From Geomonas anaerohicana (GTDB lineage Bacteria; Desulfobacterota; Desulfuromonadia; Geobacterales; Geobacteraceae): 64,000 bases of DNA. The position numbers and the translations under genes are program-made. Location of the stretch: the NCBI RefSeq assembly GCF_016458305.1, contig NZ_JAEMHL010000001.1, positions 496,001-560,000 on the forward strand, read 5' to 3'. Positions 18,101 to 25,574 of this stretch are shown here, one piece after another (within the stretch, counting starts at the first letter, position 1; each line of letters begins with the position of its first letter). The notes beneath the pieces were generated by a model. That model was not told the origin of the DNA and did not search any database. It saw only the letters and a program-made list of their open reading frames with translations.

Positions 18101-19921
18101 GTCGCCGGTGCCGACCAGAGCGGCTACCGCAGCCGCACCGTCAACATCGGTGGGACCACGGGGGTCTGGCGGCTGGGCGATATCGTTGCCTCCACCCCGA
18201 GGCTGCAGTCCACCCTCAAGCTGAACGCCTACAACGTGGCGGCGCCCAGCGGCTACGGGGACACCTCCTACGGGGACGACCGCGCCAAGGCCGGCTTCAT
18301 CTACAGTTCCGCCTACGCCAACCGCGGCATGGTCTACGTGGGGGCCAACGACGGCATGCTGCACGCATTCAAACTCGGGAACCTTTCCGTCAACAGCTCC
18401 GGTGACCTCAGGGCCACCCTGTCGGGCTCCGACCTCGGCGAGGAGCAGTGGGCCTTCATCCCGAGAAACGCGCTTCCCTACCTCACCTACTACGCCGACC
18501 CCGCCTACGCGCACCTGTACTACGTTGACGGCGCCACCACGATCAACGACGTGAGCATCGGGACCACCGCCGGCTGCAGCAACTACTGGGACTGCCCCAA
18601 GGCCGCCGACGGCAGCACCTGGCGCACCGTTTTGGTCGGGAGCATGGGGCTTGGCGGTGCGTCCAAGATGAAGGGGGCCGGATGCAAGGGGACCGCCTGC
18701 GTGGAAACGCCGACGGTCGACCCGCTCGACAGCAGCAAGGGGCTTGGCTATTCCTCCTACTTCGCCCTTGACGTGACCCAACCGGACGCCCCCTCCTTCT
18801 TGTGGGAATTCGGGCACTCCGGCCTTGGCTTCTCGACGGCCGGCGCCGCGCTGGTCAGGATCAGCGCCCGCAAGGCAGACGGCGCCCCGGACAAGAGCAA
18901 GAACGGGAAGTGGTTCGCCGTGCTGGCCTCCGGTCCGACCGGCCCGATAGACCCGTCCAACCACCAGTTCAAGGGGACCTCGAACCAGAACCTGACCCTC
19001 TACGTCCTGAACCTCGTGGACGGCACGGTGGCGGCCGTCATCGACACCCTCGTCGACGGGAGCAAGATCTCCAACGCCTTCGCCGGGACCATCACCAGCG
19101 CCGTCAGCGATACCGACCGGTGGAACAGCAACGCACCTGGGAACTATCAGGATGACGCCCTCTATATCGGCTATACCCAGCTTTCCGGCACCACCTGGAC
19201 CGGGGGGGGGGTGCTGCGGCTCGTCACCGGAGAGGACCCCGACCCGCGCAACTGGAAGCTCAGCAAGGTGATCGACGGGACCGGCCCGGTCACGAGCAGC
19301 GTGGTTCGGCTCCAGGACCGCAAGAACCATAACCTCTGGCTCTACTTCGGCTCCGGGCGCTACTACTACAACCAGGACGACAACAACGGGCAGCGCCGGC
19401 TCTACGGTGTGAAGGAGCCATGCTACCTTGCGGCCGACCGCCTCGACGCCACCTGCAGCACCGGGACGTCGCTGTCGGCCCTGACCGACCAGTCGACCAG
19501 CATCTCGGCGAGCATCGGCAACCAGGGGTGGTACATAAACCTCGCCCCCGAGAACACGGCGGCGAGCTTGGGCGCCGAGCGCCTGGTTACCGATCCCGTT
19601 GCTCTGACCAACGGTGTCGTCTACTTCACCACGTTCGCACCCACTTCGGACCCCTGCGGCTACGGCGGGAACTCCTACTTGTGGGGGGTGAAGTTCGATA
19701 CCGGGGGGGCCGCCTCTGCCGCCGCACTGCAGGGGAGGGCACTGGTGCAGGTTTCCACGGGGAGCTTCGAGGAGGTCGACGTGGCCAGCTCGCTCACCGA
19801 CCGGGGGGGGCGCAAGCAGCAGAACCCGATGGTCGGCAAGCCGCCCGCCGATCCTCCCCCCATCGTCAGCAAGAGCAACCTCAAGCCGGTGAAGCGGATC
19901 CTGCACATCAAGGAGCACTAG
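15146..19921 (+). CDS. pilY1: PilY1-type pilus tip protein with three N-terminal Ig-like domains
   Basis: 1591 residues, with a signal peptide at 1-24. Three Big_5/SbsA-type Ig-like repeats follow (about 25-133, 138-245 and 246-345), the last two starting PPTVTS and APTVTA and ending FRTLK and WSFTTEA. A von Willebrand A-like region (about 365-800) carries the MIDAS-type DNSGSM at about 380 and the PilY1-typical FLNWLTMRRVDI. Two calcium-loop-like motifs, DKNGDGIPD (about 760) and DSNGDGVAD (about 910), precede the C-terminal beta-propeller (about 1000-1590). In known systems PilY1 sits at the type IV pilus tip with the minor pilins and acts in adhesion, twitching or surface sensing. The Ig-like array is extra to the classical architecture. 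Confidence 0.9.
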   Translation: MKKLFSVLVACVLLGLCAGTSFAAPQIIASSLSPASGATNVDPAVVDTIWAQFDDSKMDKDSFAGRISVDSGASYTVSLVNDPGGDWAKISLKSALKYSTTYTVTIDYRVKNKNGTQMGSSSAYNYSWSFTTKAKPYTDTTPPTVTSTFPASSATDVPLAADVSITFSEVMDPVSITTSSIRVNNGAVSGTVSLDSSGKVATFHPGAGFSSDTPYTVTVSTSVRDSAGNALAMDYTFSFRTLKFDNIAPTVTAASPLSGATNVSVATTISVTFSEAINASTISTSSFTVGGVSGTVSYNPATWVATFTPSAPLANSTTYTVSLGTAIQDLSGNALAGTRTWSFTTEATTPPPSPNEYCQIPPYVTTDGTGIKPNLLLIVDNSGSMYEFAYKAPGTGTSSYDTSYNPASAYFGYFDSGRMYKYSGSYFEPDTAAVNKSSFWSGNFLNWLTMRRVDIIRKVLVGGKALSRSTNTTNYLLAAEDPDRDFYKSYNNVRYTVRAGTSTEVVQDTTNNKSYNVKIYIGDNPPQDGLIQGYRDKINFGLMFFNDGYRYESGVNAVRDGGVIKVDLGTTGTNLITQIESTDPSTWTPLAESLFEAARYFEAADSAYNGGTYSGKDPIAYPCQKNFVMVLTDGESTMDQNIPGSSATASGKVTDTSLDVKSWMDSIAAQEGYASQYASSANGSDGTYYLEGVAYWAHNTDLRSSTLGKNAMPGKQSLTIYTVFAFDDSPIGRDILKKTAKYGGFDDYDGTGRPDKTRKWDKNGDGIPDTYFEAQDGSVLANSLQTAFNDILAKVSSGTAASILSNSEGSGANVLQALFYPKRFFSGQTSADWTGELHNLWYYVDPFINDSTMREDSDYVGGNPAPPHYLNLGSDNVVRFRYNASLDRTTARRYRDAGGDGRADVDSNGDGVADSYTFLDEVDADAVKSIWRAGKLLWQRTTPRTIYTQTVGSLTSFTGLDTSLASTRTLLQAANQTEADKIIAYVAGADQSGYRSRTVNIGGTTGVWRLGDIVASTPRLQSTLKLNAYNVAAPSGYGDTSYGDDRAKAGFIYSSAYANRGMVYVGANDGMLHAFKLGNLSVNSSGDLRATLSGSDLGEEQWAFIPRNALPYLTYYADPAYAHLYYVDGATTINDVSIGTTAGCSNYWDCPKAADGSTWRTVLVGSMGLGGASKMKGAGCKGTACVETPTVDPLDSSKGLGYSSYFALDVTQPDAPSFLWEFGHSGLGFSTAGAALVRISARKADGAPDKSKNGKWFAVLASGPTGPIDPSNHQFKGTSNQNLTLYVLNLVDGTVAAVIDTLVDGSKISNAFAGTITSAVSDTDRWNSNAPGNYQDDALYIGYTQLSGTTWTGGGVLRLVTGEDPDPRNWKLSKVIDGTGPVTSSVVRLQDRKNHNLWLYFGSGRYYYNQDDNNGQRRLYGVKEPCYLAADRLDATCSTGTSLSALTDQSTSISASIGNQGWYINLAPENTAASLGAERLVTDPVALTNGVVYFTTFAPTSDPCGYGGNSYLWGVKFDTGGAASAAALQGRALVQVSTGSFEEVDVASSLTDRGGRKQQNPMVGKPPADPPPIVSKSNLKPVKRILHIKEH

Positions 19922-19944
19922 GGCGCCATGGCCGGAGAGTTCGC

Positions 19945-20430
19945 ATGAAACGGAAGACGTCTGCGGGGTTCACCCTCTTGGAGCTGCTCGTGGTCCTGGC
20001 CGTGATGTCGGTGCTCCTTACCCTTGCCACGCTGCAATTCAACCGCTACTCGCGCAAGAGTTCCATTGAGGCACAGGTGAAAAAACTGCACGCCGATCTG
20101 CAAGCGGCGCGCAGCCGGGCTCTTTTCGAGAAGCGGGACAAGGCGGTCGCCTTCAGCGCCTCGGGGTTCGCCGTCTACTCGTCGGGAAGCGCTACCGGTG
20201 CCCCGGTCGACCGCAAGCCCCTGCAGTACCGGCTCGTGCTGAGGGCGGACCCGTTCGTGGTCGTCTTCAACGGCGCCGGCGTGAGCTCCACGGAAGGGGA
20301 CGCCGTCTGTACCGAGCCGGCCGACAACGAGGCAGCATTAGACGCCTTGCTGATCACACCAACACGTATCGATATGGGGAAGAGAAATGCCGCGGCACCC
20401 TGCAGCGCCGAAAACATCACCATCCGCTGA
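19945..20430 (+). CDS. Minor pilin, GspH/FimT type
   Basis: 161 residues from the ATG at 19945, with GGAGAG upstream. The class III signal KTSAG|FTLLELLVVLAV has the prepilin-peptidase cleavage site and the conserved Glu at +5, followed by the hydrophobic N-terminal helix. The globular part contains AQVKKLHADLQAARSRALFEKR, typical of GspH/FimT/FimU. It follows pilY1 after 23 bases and overlaps the next pilin gene by 44 bases. Confidence 0.9.
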   Translation: MKRKTSAGFTLLELLVVLAVMSVLLTLATLQFNRYSRKSSIEAQVKKLHADLQAARSRALFEKRDKAVAFSASGFAVYSSGSATGAPVDRKPLQYRLVLRADPFVVVFNGAGVSSTEGDAVCTEPADNEAALDALLITPTRIDMGKRNAAAPCSAENITIR

Positions 20431-20806
20431 CGCCGGATTCACCATGGTAGAGGTCCTGGTCGCCATGGTGATCATGGCGGTCAGCCTGCTCGGGCTTCTC
20501 GAGGTAATCGGGACCAGCACCGTCAGCAACGTGAAAAACCAGTTGCGCGACGATGCGGTGCTCATCGGGGAGGCACAGATGGCAGAACTGATCCGGCTGC
20601 CCCAGTCGGCGCTGGTGCCGGTGCAGACGCTCACGGTGCCGGGCAGGATGCGGGGCGGGGACAAGCCGTATGCGGTGACGCGGGAGGCCCAGCGGCTTTC
20701 CACCAGCGACAGTTACCAGTTCATCGTCAAGGTGAAATGGGCCTACAAGAACGTCACCTCGTTCCACGAGGTGAGGACCGTGCGCAGCTACAAGGACGGC
20801 AAGTGA
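20387..20806 (+). CDS. pilV: Minor pilin PilV
   Basis: 139 residues. Prepilin motif ADAG|FTMVEVLVAMVIMAVSLLGLLE, with Glu at +5 and the PilV-typical LLGLLEV continuation. The leader before the cleavage site is 16 residues. The long overlap with the preceding gene argues for translational coupling. It ends in a GTGA overlap with pilW. The globular domain is short, and the last part (FHEVRTVRSYKDGK) resembles the terminal strand of PilV/FimU. Confidence 0.88.
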   Translation: MPRHPAAPKTSPSADAGFTMVEVLVAMVIMAVSLLGLLEVIGTSTVSNVKNQLRDDAVLIGEAQMAELIRLPQSALVPVQTLTVPGRMRGGDKPYAVTREAQRLSTSDSYQFIVKVKWAYKNVTSFHEVRTVRSYKDGK

Positions 20807-22065
20807 AGCACTCCCGAAACGACAAAGGTTTCACCCTGGTCGAGATGGTCGTCGCCATGGCGATCTTTCTCTTCGTGATCCTGGCGGCGAACCAGGCCTT
20901 CCAAAGCGTCGTGGCCTCCTCGACACAACAGACCAAGTCGCTGGCGAGCAACATCGACGGCATCGTGGGGCTCGAGCTTTTGCGCTACGACGTGGAGCAC
21001 GCCGGCTACGGCCTCCCCTGGCGCTTCCAGAGCTACACCGGGGCCATCTCTTTCAGGAATCTCGGCGGCAGCGCGAACGTGGAGGCGGAGGTGGCCAACG
21101 AGGCGCTGGCGAAGGGAATGGATTCCGCCTCGCTAAACGCGGTGCAAAGCGCGAACATCAAGGCGATCGACGCCGGGACCTGCGGCAAGGAAGTCAACGG
21201 CAGCGACGCGACCAACGTAGGCGGCGGCCCGGACTACCTGGTGCTCCGGTCCGTGCTGGCGCCACTCAACCGAGGCGCGGGCGACGCCAGCCGCAAGTGG
21301 AGCTACCTAAACTACTCCTCCTCCGGTGGGAGCAATCACAGCTATCTGCGCAAGTGGAACAACGCCGAGGACCTCGGCGCCAACGACCGCGCCACGGCGA
21401 TCCTCTCCACCTTTACCTCTTCGGGAAGCGAGGAGAAGGTGCTCTTGATGAACGGGCTGGACTTCGAGGTACGGGTCGGGACCAACGGGGCGCTCCCCGC
21501 CGGGGACCCCTTTAAACCCAACGACCGTTCTGAGGTGGTGGTGGCGTACGGCATCGCGAACAGCGCGAACGCCGGGAGCGCCCTGCGCATGCCCTATCAC
21601 CGGACCGACTACTACCTGTTCCGTCCGGCCGTCATGCCCCAGACCTGCAACCCCGGCACCGGCATCCTCTACAAGGCAGTCGTCGACCAGGCCACCGGGC
21701 GCTTCGGCACGCAATACCCCCTGCTCAACTGCGTGGCCGACCTCCAGGTCGAGTTCGAGTATGACGCCAAAGACGACGGCAACATCAGCTACCTCTCCGG
21801 CGCCACCCTCGCCTCGTTGCGTGCCGCCGAGATACGGGACCATCTGAAAATCGTACGGGTCTATCTCCTGGTGCAGGAAGGGAAGCGGGATGACTCTTTC
21901 AATTACCCGGGGGACTCGATACAGGTGGGGGACCGGGCCAGGCCGACCACATCCGGCAGGACCCTGAGCGCAGCAGACATGGCGAGCCTCTTTACCGCCG
22001 ATTGGAGAAAATACCGTTGGAAGCTTTACACCATCGTCACACGACCCAAAAATCTCGTCCAGTAG
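20803..22065 (+). CDS. pilW: Minor pilin PilW
   Basis: 420 residues from a GTG start that overlaps the pilV stop (GTGA), with AAGGA upstream. The short leader HSRNDKG|FTLVEMVVAMAIF carries a normal cleavage site with Glu+5. A large globular domain follows, with LEYDVEH-like LLRYDVEHAGYGLP typical of PilW, the region after it rich in Gly/Asn/Ser. It is longer than many PilW proteins. A start further upstream is possible but would run through pilV and add 22 non-pilin residues. Confidence 0.9.
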   Translation: MKHSRNDKGFTLVEMVVAMAIFLFVILAANQAFQSVVASSTQQTKSLASNIDGIVGLELLRYDVEHAGYGLPWRFQSYTGAISFRNLGGSANVEAEVANEALAKGMDSASLNAVQSANIKAIDAGTCGKEVNGSDATNVGGGPDYLVLRSVLAPLNRGAGDASRKWSYLNYSSSGGSNHSYLRKWNNAEDLGANDRATAILSTFTSSGSEEKVLLMNGLDFEVRVGTNGALPAGDPFKPNDRSEVVVAYGIANSANAGSALRMPYHRTDYYLFRPAVMPQTCNPGTGILYKAVVDQATGRFGTQYPLLNCVADLQVEFEYDAKDDGNISYLSGATLASLRAAEIRDHLKIVRVYLLVQEGKRDDSFNYPGDSIQVGDRARPTTSGRTLSAADMASLFTADWRKYRWKLYTIVTRPKNLVQ

Positions 22066-22700
22066 CGAAAGGGGTGCGGTTCCCAGCGGACAAGCTCGGC
22101 AACGAGCGTGGTATCGCCCTCGTGACGGCGCTCATGCTGGCGCTGATCTCGCTGGTGATCGCCCTTGCCGTCCTGTACCTGCTGCTCACCCAGACCAAGG
22201 TCTCCGGTGCGCACAAGCGCTACAAGAACTCGCTGGAGGCGTCCCACGGGGGCGTGCAGCTGATCACCAAGGAGCTTATCCCGCGCATGTTCGGCACCCC
22301 CACACCGGGAAGCTCTTTGAAGCTCGAGTTCTCCTCCCTGAACCTCGACCTCAGTTCCGACCTCTGCCTCGGCCAGAAGCTGAGTCTGCCCTCGTCCGGG
22401 TGGGCCGCCTGTCTTCCCGGCAGCAAAAGTAACGACCCCAAGCAGGCTCCCGACATGACCTTCAAGCTCCCCGGAGCGAGCGGTCCGGGGTACAAGGTGT
22501 ACGCCAAGATAGTCGACACCCAGCCGGGCAACTCCGACACCTCTGGGGTCGAGCTGTTGGACAGCGCCACAGGGGTCACCGGTGCCTCTCCGGGAGTCTC
22601 ACCGAAGCACGTCCCGGCGCTGTACCGTCTCGAGACTGAAGGTGAGAGCATCTCGAACGCGAGGGAGAAAGCAGCACTCACCGTTCTTTATTCGTACTGA
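22017..22700 (+). CDS. pilX: PilX-like minor pilin-associated protein
   Basis: About 227 residues. The N-terminus shows NERGIALVTALMLALISLVIALAVLYLLLTQ, the PilX_N pattern: hydrophobic helix after ERG|IALV, without the Glu+5 of ordinary pilins. The start is uncertain. A TTG at 22017 has GGAG 9 bases upstream, a TTG at 22002 has no ribosome site, and a GTG at 22074 would avoid overlapping pilW but lacks spacing. It is the last gene of the pilin operon. In known systems PilX joins PilV, PilW and PilY1 in a tip-priming complex. Confidence 0.85.
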   Translation: MEALHHRHTTQKSRPVAKGVRFPADKLGNERGIALVTALMLALISLVIALAVLYLLLTQTKVSGAHKRYKNSLEASHGGVQLITKELIPRMFGTPTPGSSLKLEFSSLNLDLSSDLCLGQKLSLPSSGWAACLPGSKSNDPKQAPDMTFKLPGASGPGYKVYAKIVDTQPGNSDTSGVELLDSATGVTGASPGVSPKHVPALYRLETEGESISNAREKAALTVLYSY

Positions 22701-22809
22701 TTGTCCTGCAGGCCCGTACGGTACCAGGCTATGCCGTGACACGGGGGTGATATCCAGCCAAGGCCGTAAGTTGCTGAGCGATCTGGAATGGTGGGAGGGT
22801 AGGGTTCTC

Positions 22810-23463
22810 CTACGGCTTTTTCCGCTGTTGTTCACGCACCATAAGCCGTGCATGCGTCATTCGTTCCCGGAAGCCGCCCTCTTTGAGGAAGGACTTCTCC
22901 AGCCCTTTGAGCTGTTGGTCGAGAAGGAAGTTCGCCTGGTGGATCAGGCAGATGACTATGTTGGCGACTACCTCTGCGGGACGGGTTTCGGTGAACTCCC
23001 GTAACAACTCAAAGGAGAACGGCGTGCTCCTGCCCAGCTTGCGCACGTACTGTGCCTCGCGGCAGTCCTTGTCCCAGGCGGGGAGGTTGCGGGTGGAGAG
23101 GAAGTCGCGGTAGTCTTCCAGCAGTTCTTCAAGGCTGGCGCGGGCCACGTTTGTCAGTTTGATTTCCGTTTCTTTTGAGGTTGTCGCCGCCTTGCTTCCT
23201 TCGATGATGTTCTGCTTGCCCGAGCGAGCCGCCTGTACCATTTGGTCGACGGTGCGGTCGCCCCTTGAAAGAAAGCGGCGGCAGAAGCGGTAGGTGATTT
23301 CGTAGATTACTGAGGCCTTCTGGTAGGAAAGCAGGGTGTGGTAGTCGCCGCGCGGCGGCAGGAGCGGACCGGCGGTTTTATGGGAGTCATGGGACTGCTG
23401 ATGCTCCCGTGGTTTCCCGTATTTCCCATCATTCCCAGAACTCCCATAATTCCCATTTTTCAC
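22810..23463 (-). CDS. Four-helix-bundle protein (23S rRNA intervening-sequence protein family)
   Basis: 217 residues. The helical core (about 40-205) has the family pattern SYQKASVIYEITYRFCRRFL...DQMVQAARSGKQNIIEGSKA, like S23/IVP four-helix-bundle proteins, whose biochemical role is unknown. The N-terminal 20 residues (NGNYGSSGNDGKYGK) are low-complexity. They are encoded by degenerate 9-base repeats of the TGGGAxTxA kind, also seen upstream of 37851. The start could therefore be later, near residue 40. It is probably monocistronic. A decayed partial copy lies at 14308-14460. Confidence 0.78.
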   Translation of the reverse strand: MKNGNYGSSGNDGKYGKPREHQQSHDSHKTAGPLLPPRGDYHTLLSYQKASVIYEITYRFCRRFLSRGDRTVDQMVQAARSGKQNIIEGSKAATTSKETEIKLTNVARASLEELLEDYRDFLSTRNLPAWDKDCREAQYVRKLGRSTPFSFELLREFTETRPAEVVANIVICLIHQANFLLDQQLKGLEKSFLKEGGFRERMTHARLMVREQQRKKP

Positions 23464-23525
23464 AAGTCACCTCCGGTTCCGGCCTCAACCCCTCGGTGAT
23501 GTTACCAGACTTTCCCCCGCCGACT

Positions 23526-23554
23526 AAACCTTCACCGTCTTGTAAAGGAAGTTT
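23526..23554. repeat. Left attachment site (att) of the integrated element
   Basis: 29 bases matching 34994-35022 in the same orientation with one mismatch; the uninterrupted identical core is 25 bp (23530-23554). The right copy encodes the last residues and stop region of the sigma-54 activator gene. On the minus strand this copy would also encode NFLYKTVK-V-stop, so it preserves a functional gene end. The tyrosine integrase near the other copy supports the attachment-site reading. Confidence 0.85.
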
Positions 23555-23590
23555 AAGGCAACTTCAGTTAAATTAGCTGGTTATCTATGG

Positions 23591-23610
23591 TGGGTACGAT
23601 ATGGGTACGA
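23591..23610. repeat. Integrase arm-type repeat, left end
   Basis: TGGGTACGATATGGGTACGA, two tandem GGGTACGA half-copies. It is identical over 20 bases to 34851-34870 at the other end. It lies 36 bp inside the left att site, a position typical of arm-type integrase/excisionase sites. From 23611 to about 23850 I see no gene. Confidence 0.7.
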
Positions 23611-23856
23611 AAAAAATTAGAGAAAGTTAATTATAAGTTCAAAAACTCACTCCTGATTTTGCTTCATTTTGTCTCATCTTCCGGTAGGTGTTTTGCGGAT
23701 TGCACCGCTACACCTCAGTATAGGGCTGCAGCCAGTTCTTTACCAGCCCCCCTCCACCCAGGGGCTCTTTTCCCGGACCTCCCGCTTTGAGGACCTCCTC
23801 TCCACTACCAAAGGTACGAATTCGCAGGTCTGAACCTCTAGACAAACCTGCTGAAT

Positions 23857-23920
23857 ATGTCCGTACGGTAATTTCTGGTTGGTTTCCCCGCGAGATCAGG
23901 TGTAATGTGTCCGTACGGAA
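23857..23920. promoter_or_regulatory. Twin operators TGTCCGTACGG upstream of the XRE gene
   Basis: Two copies of TGTCCGTACGG, each with the perfect palindrome CCGTACGG (23861-23868 and 23911-23918), have centres exactly 50 bp apart (about five helical turns). The second ends 16 bases before the XRE start codon. Cooperative binding with looping by the adjacent repressor is likely by analogy with HipB-type operators. Confidence 0.65.
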
Positions 23921-23934
23921 AAACGGAGGGAAGC

Positions 23935-24210
23935 ATGGACCAAGAACAAAAGACAAGGGTCGGTGAGGCAATCTACGGCAGGGTCGTCAGCGCCAAGGAT
24001 CTCGGGCAGGCCATTCGCAGCAAGCGCAAGGAAATCGGGATGCGGCAGGAAACCGCCGCAGGAATGACCGGGGTCGGGACCAAGTTCCTTTCCCAACTTG
24101 AGAACGGGAAGGAAACGGCGGAACTGGGTAAAGCGCTCCAGGTGCTGTACAAGATGGGGCTCGAACTGTACGTCTTCCCGAGAAGCGCCGACCCCTTCAA
24201 GGAACGATAA
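23935..24210 (+). CDS. XRE-family (HipB/y4mF-like) repressor without a HipA partner
   Basis: 91 residues. HTH about 23-75: LGQAIRSKRKEIGMRQETAAGMTGVGTKFLSQLENGKETAELGKALQVLYKMGLELYV, closely following the HipB-like antitoxin pattern. The ATG at 23935 has GGAGGG 4 bases upstream; the longer frame adds 10 residues without support. In the family this protein represses its operon and neutralises a HipA kinase. No HipA-like frame follows in 24211-24344, so it is an orphan and may regulate the island instead. Confidence 0.87.
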   Translation: MDQEQKTRVGEAIYGRVVSAKDLGQAIRSKRKEIGMRQETAAGMTGVGTKFLSQLENGKETAELGKALQVLYKMGLELYVFPRSADPFKER

Positions 24211-24344
24211 GTCTCCCCATATTCAGGAGATCCTGCCACGTGACGCACCTGTCATGGTGTTCCGGGCGCAGCGAGAATTAGGGATACGGCAGCCTGAGCG
24301 GACCGCATACAGGCGGGCGGTCCGCCCCGGCTGCTGACCTGGTT

Positions 24345-24548
24345 TCACCTCCTGCCGGGGTCGCTGGTGCTGGTGCGAAAATGTGCATCGATGAACTGCC
24401 GCACCGCCTCCTCCTGGTAGCGCACCGCACCGTGCTGGGCCATCTTTATGAACGGGATGCCACCCCCCTCCCAGCGCTTTCTGCGCAGCCAGTGCACCGA
24501 CATTCCCACCATCTGGGCCGTTTCCTGTTCCGTCATCAGCCGGTTCAT
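24345..24548 (-). CDS. AlpA/excisionase-like small HTH protein
   Basis: 67 residues from the ATG at 24548, which has a strong AAAGGAGG site 5 bases upstream. A MerR-like winged HTH is visible: MTEQETAQMVGMSVHWLRRKRWEGGGIPFIKMAQHGAVRYQEEAVRQFIDA, the pattern of phage and island AlpA regulators/excisionases. The element has a tyrosine integrase, so this is the likely excisionase or integrase regulator, although it sits at the opposite end from the integrase. The longer frame adds 32 residues with no ribosome site. Confidence 0.85.
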   Translation of the reverse strand: MNRLMTEQETAQMVGMSVHWLRRKRWEGGGIPFIKMAQHGAVRYQEEAVRQFIDAHFRTSTSDPGRR

Positions 24549-24821
24549 ATTTTCCTCCTTTCGGGCCAGGTTCAGGACCCGGTTAGATTTGAATCCTCCA
24601 ATCTTTAGGCATGGAACATGCCAGCCCCAACTGCCCGATTTCACGTGCTTCAGCTGGTCGTGGCAATGCCAGGCTGGTCAGGATCTGCGCTGGCTGCTGT
24701 TCAGGATTCGAACTTTGGGTTGAGTGACGTGGAACGTGGTGGCGATCAAGGCAGGGCCGTTCGAATAAAAAGGATAGAAAGAGGGGCTTCCGGGTTTTCC
24801 GTGGGTGGCAGGGTAAAGATT

Positions 24822-24898
24822 GAGCCCGCCCAGCCGGAACCAGATCATGATTTTGAACTAGACACGAGATTTTGCTTGCAATCGTTCCGGCTGGGCTC
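24822..24898. repeat. Long inverted repeat before tetR
   Basis: Arms 24822-24840 (GAGCCCGCCCAGCCGGAAC) and 24884-24898 (GTTCCGGCTGGGCTC) form a 15-bp stem with a 4-base bulge and a loop of about 43 bases. The right arm is the spacer of the tetR promoter. The stretch 24549-24821 shows no gene. Confidence 0.55.
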
Positions 24899-24904
24899 TA
24901 TAGT
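24876..24904 (+). promoter_or_regulatory. Sigma-70-type promoter of tetR
   Basis: TTGCAA (24876-24881), a 17-base spacer, then TATAGT (24899-24904). It is followed immediately by the palindrome at 24905-24918. Confidence 0.65.
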
Positions 24905-24918
24905 TGAGTAACTACTCA
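24905..24918. promoter_or_regulatory. TetR operator overlapping the transcription start
   Basis: TGAGTA-AC-TACTCA palindrome directly after the -10 box and 20 bases before the tetR ATG. 11 of 14 bases are shared with TGAGCAAGTACTCG at 25530-25543 upstream of the next gene, which suggests autoregulation plus control of the oxidoreductase. Confidence 0.65.
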
Positions 24919-24938
24919 GTTAAAAAGTGGGATAAATA

Positions 24939-25511
24939 ATGGCGCGGCCCAAAAGCGAAGACAAACAAAAGGCAATTTTGAACGCAGCGGTCCTCGAAAT
25001 TGCAGAACATGGGGTAAGTGCCCCAACTGCACGGATAGCTAAAGTTGCCGGGGTTGCAGAGGGTAGTTTGTTCACCTATTTCAGCAACAAGGATGAACTG
25101 CTCAATCACCTTTACCTTTATTTAAAAGAAGAGCTTCGTGAGTCCATGATGTCGGACTACCCGAAGGCTGAAACCGTTAAGAACCGCATCAAACACGCTT
25201 GGGAAAAATACGTTGCCTGGGGTATCAAAAACCCATCGAAACGAATAGTTCTTGCTAAACTTGGTATGTCGAACCGCGTGAGTGAGCAAACCAAAGCACT
25301 GGGGCTGGATGCTTTTTCTGATGTCGTTAAAATGATTCAAGAGAGTACAGCAAACGGGTTGTTACGTGATTATCCGTTCGACTTTGTATGCGCAATCATG
25401 GGGTCGCTTGCAGATACTTCAATGGATTTCATCGTCGGAGAACCTGCTAAAGCTGAATACTATACTAATGCCGGCTTCGAAGCGTTCTGGAACGCTGTAG
25501 CAAACGATTAG
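24939..25511 (+). CDS. TetR-family transcriptional repressor
   Basis: 190 residues. The N-terminal HTH (about 10-55) reads KAILNAAVLEIAEHGVSAPTARIAKVAGVAEGSLFTYFSNKDELL, the classic TetR pattern. The C-terminal ligand/dimer domain is all-helical and family-variable. GC content and codon use are clearly lower than in the surrounding chromosome, as expected for island cargo. It is followed by an SDR dehydrogenase with a matching operator, so it probably represses itself and that gene until an inducer appears. The inducer is unknown. Confidence 0.9.
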   Translation: MARPKSEDKQKAILNAAVLEIAEHGVSAPTARIAKVAGVAEGSLFTYFSNKDELLNHLYLYLKEELRESMMSDYPKAETVKNRIKHAWEKYVAWGIKNPSKRIVLAKLGMSNRVSEQTKALGLDAFSDVVKMIQESTANGLLRDYPFDFVCAIMGSLADTSMDFIVGEPAKAEYYTNAGFEAFWNAVAND

Positions 25512-25529
25512 TTTTTTTACCATCATAAA

Positions 25530-25546
25530 TGAGCAAGTACTCGCTC
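25530..25546. promoter_or_regulatory. Second TetR-type operator, before the SDR gene
   Basis: TGAGCAAGTACTCGCTC contains the palindrome GAGC-N8-GCTC and the TGAGxAAxTACTC core shared with 24905-24918. It lies 29 bases upstream of the SDR start codon. Confidence 0.55.
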
Positions 25547-25574
25547 GTTTATATATTAACAAAGGAGAACCTAT

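Noticed and set aside
14759-19918. 1719-residue open frame opposite pilY1
   Set aside because: It is the antisense shadow of a GC-rich coding sequence; it has no start context and no domain, while the plus strand encodes a clear PilY1.
24211-24344. HipA toxin gene or remnant after the HipB-like repressor
   Set aside because: No frame in this stretch resembles the HipA N-terminus; the element continues with the AlpA-like gene on the other strand.
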